Shown here piece after piece: positions 18,240 through 28,164 of a DNA stretch of 64,000 nt. The notes below the pieces were generated by a model that was not told the DNA's origin, searched no databases, and saw only the letters and a list, made by a program, of their open reading frames with translations. Position 1 is the stretch's first letter. Every line of letters starts with the position of its first letter. This DNA comes from Lacimicrobium sp. SS2-24 (GTDB lineage Bacteria; Pseudomonadota; Gammaproteobacteria; Enterobacterales; Alteromonadaceae), in the NCBI RefSeq assembly GCF_002201535.1, contig NZ_NIWW01000003.1:62001-126000 (forward strand), written 5' to 3'. The translations under genes and the position numbers were made by a program.

Positions 18240-19732
18240 TAGTGCCCTCCCAATACTTTTTCAATTTCTTCTGGCTTATCGTGTACACCGAAACGATCAA
18301 GAATGGTTTCACTGGCTTCATTCAGCCCCACCAACTCAACCTCAGCGCCTTCGCGACGGAACTTGATCACCACTTTGTCCAGGGCCTCTACGGCTGACAC
18401 ATCCCAGAAATGAGCGCGATCAAGGTCAATAATGACCTTTTCCACCACCTCTTTAAAGTCAAAACTGGTGGCAAACTTATCCGCAGAATTAAAAAACACC
18501 TGACCGATCACTTTATAGGTGCGGGTACTGGTGGCTTCATCCAGTGATGAGCTCACATACATAAAGTGGCTGACTTTATTGGCAAAAAACACTGACGCAA
18601 ACAACACACCCACCAACACACCATATGCCAGATTATGGGTGGCGACCGTCACAATCACCGTGGCCAGCATACCAATATTGTACGAAAGAGGATGGGACTT
18701 GAGGTTACGGATGGAATCCCAGCTAAAGGTACCGATCGAGACCATGATCATTACCGCCACCAGCGCGGCCATGGGGATAACTTTGATCCAGTCTGAAATA
18801 AATACCACCATGATTAGCAGAAAGGTTCCCGCAACCAGCGTTGACAAGCGGCCACGGCCACCGGATTTGACGTTAATGATAGACTGACCAATCATGGCGC
18901 AGCCTGCCATCCCTCCGAGTAAGCCCGCACCGACATTAGCGATCCCCTGACCTTTACACTCACGATTTTTATCACTGTCTGTATCGGTCAGATCGTCCAC
19001 AATGGTGGCGGTCATCAGCGACTCGAGTAAGCCCACTACGGCAAGCGCAGCAGAATAAGGAAAGATAATCGCCAGGGTTTCAAAATTCAGTGGTACGTCA
19101 GGCCACAGGAATACCGGTAAGGTATCCGGTAACTCACCCATATCACCGACAGTACGAATATCCAGTCCCATGACCACGGCAACAATGGTCATACTGACAA
19201 TACAGACCAGTGGCGAAGGCAGTACCTTGCCGATTACGGGAACATAGGGAAACAGATAGATAATCCCAAGGCCCGCTGCCGTCATCGCATACACATGCCA
19301 GGTTACGTTTGTCAGTTCAGGCAACTGCGCCATAAAAATCAGAATTGCCAACGCGTTGACAAAGCCCGTCACCACCGAGCGCGACACAAAGGACATCAGA
19401 CTACCGAGCTTCAGATAACCGGCTAAGATCTGCAGCACACCAGTCAGTAAGGTTGCAGCCAGCAGGTACTCCAATCCGTGCTCCTTAACCAATGTCACCA
19501 TCAGCAAGGCCATGGCACCGGTGGCAGCGCTGATCATGCCCGGACGCCCTCCCACAAACGCAATGACCACAGCAATACAAAAGGACGCGTACAAGCCCAC
19601 TTTGGGGTCCACCCCGGCAATGATGGAAAAGGCGATGGCCTCCGGAATAAGAGCCAGGGCAACAACAATACCGGCAAGCAGGTCACCGCGGATGTTGCCC
19701 AGCCAGTCCTGTTTGGTAGAGTGCAATAACAT
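18239..19732 (-). CDS. SulP-family anion transporter with STAS domain
   Basis: The protein has 497 residues from the ATG at 19732, preceded by AGGATTG. SulP features include [20 protein letters not shown] early, the central [13 protein letters not shown], and a C-terminal STAS domain (about 385-490) with [20 protein letters not shown]. Family members move sulfate, bicarbonate or dicarboxylates with Na+ or H+. The exact anion is unknown. Pairing with a USP gene argues for regulation by energy or stress state. Confidence 0.88.
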   Translation of the reverse strand: MLLHSTKQDWLGNIRGDLLAGIVVALALIPEAIAFSIIAGVDPKVGLYASFCIAVVIAFVGGRPGMISAATGAMALLMVTLVKEHGLEYLLAATLLTGVLQILAGYLKLGSLMSFVSRSVVTGFVNALAILIFMAQLPELTNVTWHVYAMTAAGLGIIYLFPYVPVIGKVLPSPLVCIVSMTIVAVVMGLDIRTVGDMGELPDTLPVFLWPDVPLNFETLAIIFPYSAALAVVGLLESLMTATIVDDLTDTDSDKNRECKGQGIANVGAGLLGGMAGCAMIGQSIINVKSGGRGRLSTLVAGTFLLIMVVFISDWIKVIPMAALVAVMIMVSIGTFSWDSIRNLKSHPLSYNIGMLATVIVTVATHNLAYGVLVGVLFASVFFANKVSHFMYVSSSLDEATSTRTYKVIGQVFFNSADKFATSFDFKEVVEKVIIDLDRAHFWDVSAVEALDKVVIKFRREGAEVELVGLNEASETILDRFGVHDKPEEIEKVLGGH

Positions 19733-20037
19733 AGTCAATCCTGATGTTTTGAAAAAATGGATGGTCATGCTGACCGCTTAAAGCATAGCCTGTATCTGCT
19801 GGCAGGATGCCACCATGGTCAGCAGCAGGGTCATGATAGGAGGTTGCAGAGCGGCCTGACCGTCTTACTGTAGCCGACTTCAGCGAGCGCGGGATGATAC
19901 GCAAGGCTGAGTAAAAATTCAACAAAGATGACCGGGTAAGACAAAAATCCCTATACTTTACAAATAATTAACAGCGCTAAACTGAAATGATAGGTTAAAA
20001 TCAGAGCAGCAAATACGCTATCGCATCACGGAGAATC
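19733..20037. other. divergent spacer between SulP and MFS genes
   Basis: About 305 bp with no convincing gene. An 80-codon minus-strand frame crosses into the SulP gene but has no ribosome site and no recognisable domain. The right half (19940-20000) is AT-rich and probably holds the MFS promoter. Confidence 0.5.
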
Positions 20038-21240
20038 ATGACAGCCTACTGGCAATTTATACGGCGGCACTGGCCACTCCTGGGATTTGGCTTCTTCACC
20101 ATATTCTGGGGTAATCTGGGGCAGTCTTTCTTTATCAGTTTTTATGGTGCCAGCATCCAACAGACGCTGGATATCAGTGCCGGTGACTATGGCCTGATCT
20201 ATGCGCTGGCCACCCTCACATCAGGTCTCATGCTGATGGCACTGGGCGGAAAAGTCGACAGGTATCCACTGAAAACCTTCAGCAGCGCCGTCGCGTTGGG
20301 GCTGATGTTCGCCTGTACCGTGATGTGGTTTGCCGATAGTGTTATTTGGCTGTGGCTGGGTTTCTTTTTGCTGCGCCTGTGTGGTCAGGGATTACTCCCG
20401 CATATCGGTCAGACCACCATGGCACGCAGTTTTGACAAAGACAGAGGCAAAGCCATCAGCTTATCTGCCTGTGGTGTGCCCTTGGGTGAGGCGCTGTTAC
20501 CTATGCTGGCCGTGGCATTGATCGCCGGGGCGGGCTGGCAACAAAGCTGGCTATGGCTGGGTCTGAGTATTCCCCTGCTCTACATTCCCTTTAGCCGCTA
20601 TTTACTCAACAAGGCAGCATTATCGCCGCCAGACGTGCAGATGAATCAGTCGGGTGGAACCCATTACAGCCGTCGTCATGTCCTTAAGGATGTGCGTTTC
20701 TGGCTGGTATTACCGGCGATGCTGGCAGGGCCTTTCCTGGTGACAGCCATTTTTATTCAACAGAATTATGTGCTCGAACAACGGGGCTGGACCACCGCAT
20801 TGCTGGCCACCAGCTTTTTGATTTACGGGGTGTTGCACTGGGCTGGCTCCATCTGGTCAGGAATATTAGTGGATCGTTTCCGGGCAAGGAATCTGGTGCC
20901 CTTTATTTCGCTGCCCATGCTGGTTGCCATGTTGTTGCTGACCTTTGCGCATGGCAGTTGGTTGGCCCCGATTTTCATGGCTATTCTGGGACTGTCTATC
21001 GGGGTCACCGGACCGGTATTTAACGCATTGTGGGCCGAAGTTTACGGAACCACTCACCTTGGCGCCATTCGTGCACTCGCCACCTCATTGATGATCCTGT
21101 CTACCGCCAGTTCACCCTGGTTATTTGGCCTGCTCATCGACAGTCAGGTCACTGCCACAACCTTGTTTGGCGGATGCAGTCTGGGCGTTGCCTTTGCCAT
21201 GCTGGGTACGCTGCTGGCGTATGGAAAAAAGCAAGGGTAG
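20038..21240 (+). CDS. major facilitator superfamily transporter
   Basis: The protein has 400 residues and twelve predicted membrane helices. It starts at an ATG with CGGAG upstream. The loop between helices 2 and 3 reads GGKVDRYPLKTF, a form of the MFS A-motif, and the equivalent in the second half is SGILVDRFRARNLV. Substrate unknown. It is monocistronic, with a divergent SulP-USP operon to the left. Confidence 0.85.
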   Translation: MTAYWQFIRRHWPLLGFGFFTIFWGNLGQSFFISFYGASIQQTLDISAGDYGLIYALATLTSGLMLMALGGKVDRYPLKTFSSAVALGLMFACTVMWFADSVIWLWLGFFLLRLCGQGLLPHIGQTTMARSFDKDRGKAISLSACGVPLGEALLPMLAVALIAGAGWQQSWLWLGLSIPLLYIPFSRYLLNKAALSPPDVQMNQSGGTHYSRRHVLKDVRFWLVLPAMLAGPFLVTAIFIQQNYVLEQRGWTTALLATSFLIYGVLHWAGSIWSGILVDRFRARNLVPFISLPMLVAMLLLTFAHGSWLAPIFMAILGLSIGVTGPVFNALWAEVYGTTHLGAIRALATSLMILSTASSPWLFGLLIDSQVTATTLFGGCSLGVAFAMLGTLLAYGKKQG

Positions 21241-21322
21241 TCACAGGACTTACGAATAGAAGACAGCTTGCATAGATTTGGGACAGAGTATGATCCAAAT
21301 TGCTGGTGAGTTGTTAGACTAA

Positions 21323-22474
<1,152 letters not shown>

Positions 22475-22506
22475 TGAGTGAGGTGAGAGGAGTGAGAGGG
22501 ACCTGG

Positions 22507-22531
22507 ATTGCCGCCAACGACATGCGGCAAT
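22507..22531. repeat. inverted repeat between frmA and fghA
   Basis: ATTGCCGC and GCGGCAAT form an 8-bp stem around a 9-nt loop in the 122-bp gap. Only a weak T-run follows at a distance (GTCGGTATTTTTC), so it may be a partial terminator or an mRNA-stabilising hairpin. Confidence 0.45.
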
Positions 22532-22596
22532 GTCGGTATTTTTCATCCCCGAATGCTGTTGTCAGGCATCCAGTGACTTTTTAATCAGGTAATTTT

Positions 22597-23448
22597 ATGA
22601 CACAACTAACTGAAGTTTCGGCCATTCGGTGCTTCGATGGCTGGCAAAAGCGTTTTGAGCACCACTCCAAGGTGCTCGACTGCAAGATGCACTTTTCGGT
22701 GTTTTTGCCCCCTCAGGCCTATCAGGATACGCCACTGCCGGTATTCTACTGGCTCTCAGGGCTTACTTGCAGCGATGAAAACTTCTCTGCCAAGTCCGGG
22801 GCGCAGCGTGTTGCCGCTGAGCTCGGCATCATACTGGTGATTCCCGACACCAGCCCCCGCGGTGACGGTGTGCCGGATGCCGAAGATGGTGCCTATGATT
22901 TGGGATTGGGTGCCGGGTTTTATGTCAATGCCACACAAGCCCCCTGGCAGGGACATTATCAGATGTATGACTATATTGCTGACGAGCTGCCGTCACTGAT
23001 TACATCGCTCTTTCATGTCGGTCGCTGGGCCATTAGTGGTCACTCTATGGGCGGCCATGGGGCGTTGATGATGGCTCTGCGCAACCCCTCTCGTTATACC
23101 TCGGTGTCGGCCTTCGCACCGATTGTTAACCCCATGGCCTGCCCCTGGGGACAAAAAGCGTTCACTGCATATCTGGGTGAGGACAAGACAGCGTGGCAGG
23201 CCTATGACGCATGCTATTTATTGCAACAGCAAGACACAAGCAGCCTTCCACCACTTAAAATCGATCAGGGGCTGGCCGATAACTTCCTGGACAAGGAAAA
23301 GCTCACTCGTCCGTTTGAAGCCGTTTGCACTGAAATGAAAGTGAACGCAGATATTGGCTATCACGCAGGCTATGACCACAGTTATTACTTTATTGCCAGC
23401 TTTATCGAACAGCATCTTCGCTTTCACGCCCGCTATCTGAAGGGCTGA
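22597..23448 (+). CDS. fghA: S-formylglutathione hydrolase
   Basis: The protein has 283 residues and an alpha/beta hydrolase fold. The nucleophile elbow is GHSMGGHG, about residues 148-155. The oxyanion region is [13 protein letters not shown], and the acid and His lie late in the chain ([17 protein letters not shown]). It hydrolyses S-formylglutathione to formate and glutathione, completing formaldehyde detoxification begun by the dehydrogenase upstream. Confidence 0.95.
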   Translation: MTQLTEVSAIRCFDGWQKRFEHHSKVLDCKMHFSVFLPPQAYQDTPLPVFYWLSGLTCSDENFSAKSGAQRVAAELGIILVIPDTSPRGDGVPDAEDGAYDLGLGAGFYVNATQAPWQGHYQMYDYIADELPSLITSLFHVGRWAISGHSMGGHGALMMALRNPSRYTSVSAFAPIVNPMACPWGQKAFTAYLGEDKTAWQAYDACYLLQQQDTSSLPPLKIDQGLADNFLDKEKLTRPFEAVCTEMKVNADIGYHAGYDHSYYFIASFIEQHLRFHARYLKG

Positions 23449-23450
23449 CG

Positions 23451-24062
23451 GTGTCCTCACCCCCTTATTCAGTGCCTGTTGATGAGGCAGAATTTGCGCT
23501 TGAGATTAAACGCAGCCGTTTTATCTGTTACGCAGCGCGTGCCAACGGCCGCGGGGAGGCCGAGGATTTCATCCGCACGATTCGCAGTCGCCATCCACAG
23601 GCCCGGCATGTTTGCTGGGCCTATATTGCCGGAGCTCCGGATACCACTATCATGTCCATGAGTGACGATGGAGAACCCAGTGGCACTGCGGGAATGCCCA
23701 TGCTTAAAGTACTGCAGTATTCCGGTTTGGGCGAAGTGGTGGTGGCTGTGGTGCGTTATTTTGGCGGCACGAAACTGGGTACCGGCGGCTTGCAACGGGC
23801 CTATTCTGATGCGGTATCAGGCGCTTTAGAGATATTGGCGACACGCCCCTTTGTGGCACGAAAATCATTGCAGCTTACCTTTGACTATGCGCTGGAGTCT
23901 CAGATTCGCCATGTACTCAGCCAATATGATGTCGAGGCCAGCACTCCCCATTATCAACAGCAAGTCAGTTTGCAACTGGCCGTGGCTGAGCAAGACCATG
24001 ACGCCCTATGCCGTGAGCTGACGGATATCTGTGCCGGAGATATTGTAATAGCCCCTCTGTGA
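23451..24062 (+). CDS. yigZ: YigZ/IMPACT-family protein
   Basis: The protein has 203 residues with a GTG start 2 bp after the fghA stop. The family core is complete: KRSRFICYAARANG, HVCWAYIAG, SDDGEPSGTAGMPML and VVRYFGGTKLGTGGLQRAYSDA. The C-terminal UPF0029-type domain (about 135-203) is also present. Bacterial members have been linked loosely to translation or proteolysis, and the precise role is not known. The tight spacing suggests it shares a transcript with fghA. Confidence 0.9.
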   Translation: MSSPPYSVPVDEAEFALEIKRSRFICYAARANGRGEAEDFIRTIRSRHPQARHVCWAYIAGAPDTTIMSMSDDGEPSGTAGMPMLKVLQYSGLGEVVVAVVRYFGGTKLGTGGLQRAYSDAVSGALEILATRPFVARKSLQLTFDYALESQIRHVLSQYDVEASTPHYQQQVSLQLAVAEQDHDALCRELTDICAGDIVIAPL

Positions 24063-24126
24063 GAAACCCGTGAAAGCGTCCGCAGACAAAGATACAATTT
24101 CCTTTTAATCAAACAAGGATAGGCTT

Positions 24127-24369
24127 ATGAGACTATTGTGCTGCGCTGTATGTATTTTGCTTTTTGGCTGCGCCTCTCAGGAACAACTCGCTGAATATGA
24201 ACAAGGCATGCGCGATGATGTGCATTGCCCCGGTGAAGCTGAACAGAGCTACCGCGCCACGCTGTACAGCTCCGAAGATAAGGAGAAGATGGGTAAGATC
24301 CAGGTCTCCACACATTGTCAGCCGGTAGAAACCAGTACGGAATTTGAACGGGAAAACAGGCGACAATAA
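24127..24369 (+). CDS. small lipoprotein of unknown function
   Basis: The protein has 80 residues with AAGGA upstream. MRLLCCAVCILLFGCAS gives a lipoprotein signal, with lipobox LFGC and the lipidated Cys at about residue 15. The mature part contains two more Cys (DVHCPGEAEQ and STHCQPVE) that could form a disulfide. I do not recognise a family. Confidence 0.7.
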   Translation: MRLLCCAVCILLFGCASQEQLAEYEQGMRDDVHCPGEAEQSYRATLYSSEDKEKMGKIQVSTHCQPVETSTEFERENRRQ

Positions 24370-24471
24370 GCGAAATAGTTTGCATGGTGCTGACATCAAC
24401 ATAACAACGACGCCTTTGGAGGCAGGTTCAAATAAGAAGTGGTAGATTTGACTATCAGACTAAAGTCCTGA

Positions 24472-24500
24472 TTGCTTCACCTACCGTGATTGCATATACT
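24472..24500 (+). promoter_or_regulatory. sigma-70 promoter of nhaD
   Basis: -35 TTGCTT (24472-24477) and -10 TATACT (24495-24500) are separated by exactly 17 bp. This puts the start of the transcript near 24507, leaving a leader of about 135 nt before nhaD. Confidence 0.65.
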
Positions 24501-24504
24501 TCGC

Positions 24505-24621
24505 CGCCATTAAGGCGCGGTCTCTTACCCCAATAAAAAGAATGAGACACTCCCCAAGCGCCCATCAACGACAGTCATAGATTTTTGAGCAGGCGCAATG
24601 CCTGCTCAACACTGTTTTTTT
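24505..24621 (+). ncRNA. structured nhaD leader with internal terminator (riboswitch/attenuator candidate)
   Basis: The leader shows a stacked structure. An outer stem GGCGC (24514-24518) pairs with GCGCC (24558-24562), and an inner stem GTCTC (24520-24524) pairs with GAGAC (24544-24548). The joining strands are C-rich (ACCCCAAT and ACTCCCCAAG). Next comes a complete intrinsic terminator: TTGAGCAGGC-gcaat-GCCTGCTCAA followed by seven T. The 3' strand GCGCC can instead pair with GGCGC inside the terminator arm (24592-24596), and the first GGCG can alternatively pair with CGCC at 24505-24508. These mutually exclusive pairings are typical of attenuation. The ligand is unknown; Na+, Li+ or pH is suggested by the gene controlled. 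Confidence 0.6.
24585..24621 (+). terminator. intrinsic terminator inside the nhaD leader
   Basis: A perfect 10-bp stem (24585-24594 with 24600-24609), a 5-nt loop, and seven T at 24615-24621. It ends only 21 bp before the nhaD ATG and lies downstream of the promoter, so it can act only as a conditional terminator. Confidence 0.85.
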
Positions 24622-24642
24622 AACTACTTGGGACACCTGAAA

Positions 24643-26076
24643 ATGAACGCTCAAAAGAGCTTGCTACTCTTGCTTTTGCTGGCCTTATTCAGCCCGGCCA
24701 CCCTCGCCGCCAATGGTGCACTTGATATCACCCTGACCACCACCAGTCTGGCGTGTATCGTGATTTTCGCACTGGCCTATGTGCTGGTTATGCTGGAAGA
24801 AAAAATCCATCTGCGAAAATCCAAACCCGTATTGGTGGCCGCCGGTATTATCTGGACACTGATCGCCTGGCAATACACCGCAGCGGGGATGCCGGAGCAA
24901 AGTACGGATGCCTTCCGTCACGCACTGCTCGAATTCGCCGAACTGATGCTGTTCCTGCTGGTGGCGATGACCTATATCAATGCACTGGAAGAGCGGCGTC
25001 TGTTTGATGGCCTGCGCGCCTGGATGGTCAAAAAGGGTTTCAGTTACAAGCAGTTGTTCTGGATCAGTGGCATTCTCGCGTTCTGCATTTCTCCCATTGC
25101 CGACAACCTGACTACTGCCTTACTGCTGTGTGCCGTAGTCATGAAAGTGGCCGATGGGGATAAAAAATTTATTGCCATGAGCTGTGTCAACATCGTGGTC
25201 GCAGCCAATGCCGGCGGTGCCTTCAGCCCATTCGGTGATATCACCACGCTGATGGTATGGCAGGCCAATGTGGTGGAATTTACTGAATTCTTCGCGCTGT
25301 TCTTACCGGCTCTTATCAGTTATCTGGTGCCAGCCTTAGCTATGTCCCTGCTGATCGAAGATCGTAAACCCGCTAACATCAGCGAAGAAGTGGAACTTAA
25401 ACGCGGTGCCTTGCGTATTCTGACCCTGTTTTTATTGACCATTGCCACCGCGGTAGTACTCAAAACCACCCTGCACCTGCCGCCCGTTCTGGGCATGATG
25501 ATGGGCCTGGGGTATCTGCAGTTTTTTGGCTACTTCCTGCGTGTTACGCTGCCTGGCTCTCTGGCCCGCAAGCGGGCTATGGCAGAACGTGCCGGCGATC
25601 AGGAAAAGCTGGCGAGACTGGGCTCAGTGGTTCCGTTTGATGTATTCAGCCGGGTCGCGCGCGCCGAATGGGATACGCTGTTGTTCTTCTACGGCGTGGT
25701 CATGTGCGTGGGAGGACTGGGTTTTATCGGCTACCTGTCGATTTTGTCTGACTTTCTTTACCAGGGCTGGAATCCGACTGTTGCGAATATTGTGCTTGGA
25801 TTGTTCTCAGCGGTGGTCGACAACATTCCGGTAATGTATGCGGTGCTCACCATGATGCCGGAAATGTCTCATGGTCAGTGGCTGTTAATCACCCTCACTG
25901 CCGGTATCGGCGGCAGCTTGTTGTCTATCGGCTCAGCGGCAGGCGTCGCACTCATGGGACAAGCTCGGGGCTACTATACCTTTGCCAGTCACCTCAAGTG
26001 GGCCCCCATTATTCTGGTGGGTTACGCTGCAGGCGTGGTTGTCCATTTGTACCTCAACACCCGCTTTTTTGCCTGA
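24643..26076 (+). CDS. nhaD: NhaD-type Na+/H+ antiporter
   Basis: The protein has 477 residues from the ATG at 24643. An ATG at 24598 lies in the loop of the terminator hairpin and is rejected as the start. The signal-like start MNAQKSLLLLLLLALFSPATLA is followed by about eleven to twelve membrane helices. NhaD/ion-transporter superfamily signatures include FCISPIADNLTTALLLCAVV, NAGGAFSPFGDITTLMVW and LFSAVVDNIPVMYAVLTMMP. NhaD exports Na+ and Li+ at alkaline pH in marine bacteria. Control probably acts through the leader. Confidence 0.93.
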   Translation: MNAQKSLLLLLLLALFSPATLAANGALDITLTTTSLACIVIFALAYVLVMLEEKIHLRKSKPVLVAAGIIWTLIAWQYTAAGMPEQSTDAFRHALLEFAELMLFLLVAMTYINALEERRLFDGLRAWMVKKGFSYKQLFWISGILAFCISPIADNLTTALLLCAVVMKVADGDKKFIAMSCVNIVVAANAGGAFSPFGDITTLMVWQANVVEFTEFFALFLPALISYLVPALAMSLLIEDRKPANISEEVELKRGALRILTLFLLTIATAVVLKTTLHLPPVLGMMMGLGYLQFFGYFLRVTLPGSLARKRAMAERAGDQEKLARLGSVVPFDVFSRVARAEWDTLLFFYGVVMCVGGLGFIGYLSILSDFLYQGWNPTVANIVLGLFSAVVDNIPVMYAVLTMMPEMSHGQWLLITLTAGIGGSLLSIGSAAGVALMGQARGYYTFASHLKWAPIILVGYAAGVVVHLYLNTRFFA

Positions 26077-26090
26077 TCCAAAAACTAAAA

Positions 26091-26115
26091 AAGCCCGGTC
26101 TTCACCGGGCTTTTT
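26091..26115. terminator. bidirectional intrinsic terminator
   Basis: AAGCCCGGT-cttc-ACCGGGCTT with A-rich flank before and T-run after. It lies between converging nhaD and the outer-membrane protein gene. Confidence 0.9.
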
Positions 26116-26153
26116 ACTGATAACTGAAGGCTGATAGCTGACCACTTGAGGTT

Positions 26154-27338
26154 TTAGAAATAATACTCCAGGCTAAACTGGATATAATCGTCACGTCTTA
26201 GCAGGTATGTCGGCTCAGTCTGTGTATCGGAACTGAAAAACCACCCGTCGAGTCGCCACTTCCAGTTGTTATTAATGCGACTGGAGGCCTCCACATAGCC
26301 TGAACGACTGCTGCTGTCATCCAAATCTTGAATGTAGGCAATCAGCACTTCAGTACCGTCGATATCATTAAAAACAATTCGACTCCCCAGCATCAGGTCA
26401 TTCTGGCCTAAACTCGTGGCCTGTTCCCCGCGTTCGTCATACTGGTATTCCATCAGCCAGCCAATATCATAATGGCTGTTAAGCACACCCACCGAGGTGT
26501 GTTCAAATCCGGCAGTCAGGGCATAAAAGTCCTCCTGACTGGTTTTACGATGAATGGCTTCGAGTTTATACAGGGTGCCCCCGACAATGGCGAGCATATC
26601 CAGCCCGGTCTGCTGCATCTGCTCATAGTAAGGTCTGAGGCTCAGCCCCTCCTCAGTAGTTTGAGGGATAAAACCGGGTTCACGATTAGTGCCATCAAAA
26701 TACGACAGACCAATTTCAACATCGCCGAAATACTGAAAATATCGCACCGCCCAGTCGAGATTTTTCTCCTCATCCTCTGATTCATACAACGGGTTATCGG
26801 TATCCACCACCAGAGGACTGCGGAAGCGTCCCTCCACACCGGTAAAGGTCCGTTCCCGAAAATAGGGTAAAGCGAAGGCACTGAGGGTGCCCCAGTCTTT
26901 AATCAAAGAAAACTGCACCATGGGCTGACCCAGTTTGTCTTCTCCGTCAATGGCCTCGACAAAGTCGGTCTGGTTTATCACATCCACCAGATGCTGTGAC
27001 TCGGTTTGTCCCCAGAATACTTTACTGATCCCGGCTCGCATCTCCCATTCATCACCAATCTGCATCCATACCAGCTCACGCAGATCCCAGTGGGTACGCT
27101 CATCATCGCGGCTGTCGTAACGGACAAAAGGTTTGATATTGATACTGCCGGTGCCCTGATTCCAGCTGTAATACAACTCAGGTTCAATGAACACGGAGAT
27201 ATCACTGTTGTGTTGCTGCTCATACAGCGCATCCTGAAAATAAAAGCGCTGCTCAATGGCCGCTTTCAGGTAAGTCTGGGTATCCGCCAGCGTGCTCAGA
27301 CTGGTGAGCAGAGACAGGGCTAGAAATGATTTTTTCAC
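26154..27338 (-). CDS. outer-membrane beta-barrel protein of the MMPL operon
   Basis: The protein has 394 residues if started at the GTG at 27338, which has AGAGGA upstream and gives the signal peptide MKKSFLALSLLTSLSTLA. An upstream start is possible but adds charged residues before the signal. The mature protein alternates short amphipathic strands and ends with SLEYYF, a terminal-Phe signature of outer-membrane barrels. It is the last gene of a TetR-MMPL-LolA-like set. It probably supplies the outer-membrane step for whatever lipid or hydrophobic molecule the set moves. Confidence 0.75.
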   Translation of the reverse strand: MKKSFLALSLLTSLSTLADTQTYLKAAIEQRFYFQDALYEQQHNSDISVFIEPELYYSWNQGTGSINIKPFVRYDSRDDERTHWDLRELVWMQIGDEWEMRAGISKVFWGQTESQHLVDVINQTDFVEAIDGEDKLGQPMVQFSLIKDWGTLSAFALPYFRERTFTGVEGRFRSPLVVDTDNPLYESEDEEKNLDWAVRYFQYFGDVEIGLSYFDGTNREPGFIPQTTEEGLSLRPYYEQMQQTGLDMLAIVGGTLYKLEAIHRKTSQEDFYALTAGFEHTSVGVLNSHYDIGWLMEYQYDERGEQATSLGQNDLMLGSRIVFNDIDGTEVLIAYIQDLDDSSSRSGYVEASSRINNNWKWRLDGWFFSSDTQTEPTYLLRRDDYIQFSLEYYF

Positions 27339-27363
27339 GCTGCTTAAATCCTCTTTTAAAATC

Positions 27364-28164
27364 TTAGCGTGCACGCTTTAGCATGGCCTGATTAAAGTCG
27401 CCTTCGTCGAGCCCGGTACGGAATGTCAGTTCATGGGTGATCAGATCCGTACTCTTGCCATTCTGGTTGTTTACCATTGACAGTTTCATCGGCCGCCAGT
27501 ACTTGTCCAGGTATTGCTGATAATCATGCATGGTCAGGGTTTTAAGCAGGCTGCCTTTGCGGTCATAGTACTCAACCTTGTGCGCACGATAGTGCTCTTT
27601 ATCGATCCATACCACCATCTTGGTATAACCGGAATGCTCATAGGCCGGAGTTTGTTCCACAACAAAAGCATCCATCCCATTAATCTTCTCATCTCGCAGG
27701 TATTTATACGCATACTTTGCGACTTCAAAGGAACTGAGATCCTCAAAAGCAAACTCACTGCCCATAAAAGGGCCGGATTTATTGCGTGAGGAAATACGCT
27801 TAACCCGTTTCAGTGCGGGCAGATACATCCATTGATCATCCGGCTCAATGGCATGGGAGTAATTCAAGAAGGCAGTGCCTTTGACATCGGCGGGCTGATC
27901 GAAAATGGTCAGTCCCTTGTCGCCGTCATCCTGCATTTCTAACGACTTCATGCGCATTTTGCGTTCGATCTGTTGGCCACTGGCCGTGCGCAGGATCATG
28001 CTGGCATCTGCCTGCGAGTCTCCCCAGCCACGGTCCCGGGCTTTACGCTCCTCGGCTATTTCCAGTCCTTTTTGCTCCGAGCTTTGTACTTGTGCCGGTG
28101 TGGCCAGCAGTACGGCCGTGATTATCAGCACGGCTACATGGCTGATGGATACTTTACTCATCAT
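27364..28164 (-). CDS. outer membrane lipoprotein-sorting (LolA-like) periplasmic protein
   Basis: The protein has 266 residues with an N-terminal signal (VAVLIITAVLLATPAQVQS). The body matches the LolA-like fold associated with MMPL pumps: RDRGWGDSQADASMILRTASG, then QWMYLPALKRVKRISSRNKS, and KMVVWIDKEHYRAHKVEYYD. Such proteins carry lipids across the periplasm. The start overlaps the MMPL stop by 4 nt (ATGA). Confidence 0.85.
   Translation of the reverse strand: MMSKVSISHVAVLIITAVLLATPAQVQSSEQKGLEIAEERKARDRGWGDSQADASMILRTASGQQIERKMRMKSLEMQDDGDKGLTIFDQPADVKGTAFLNYSHAIEPDDQWMYLPALKRVKRISSRNKSGPFMGSEFAFEDLSSFEVAKYAYKYLRDEKINGMDAFVVEQTPAYEHSGYTKMVVWIDKEHYRAHKVEYYDRKGSLLKTLTMHDYQQYLDKYWRPMKLSMVNNQNGKSTDLITHELTFRTGLDEGDFNQAMLKRAR

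Noticed and set aside
19683-19925. 80-codon minus-strand frame upstream of the SulP gene
   Set aside because: It overlaps the SulP start, has no ribosome site and no recognisable domain.
24598-24642. ATG at 24598 as the nhaD start
   Set aside because: It sits in the loop of a perfect intrinsic terminator. The added 15 residues would precede a clear signal-like start at 24643.
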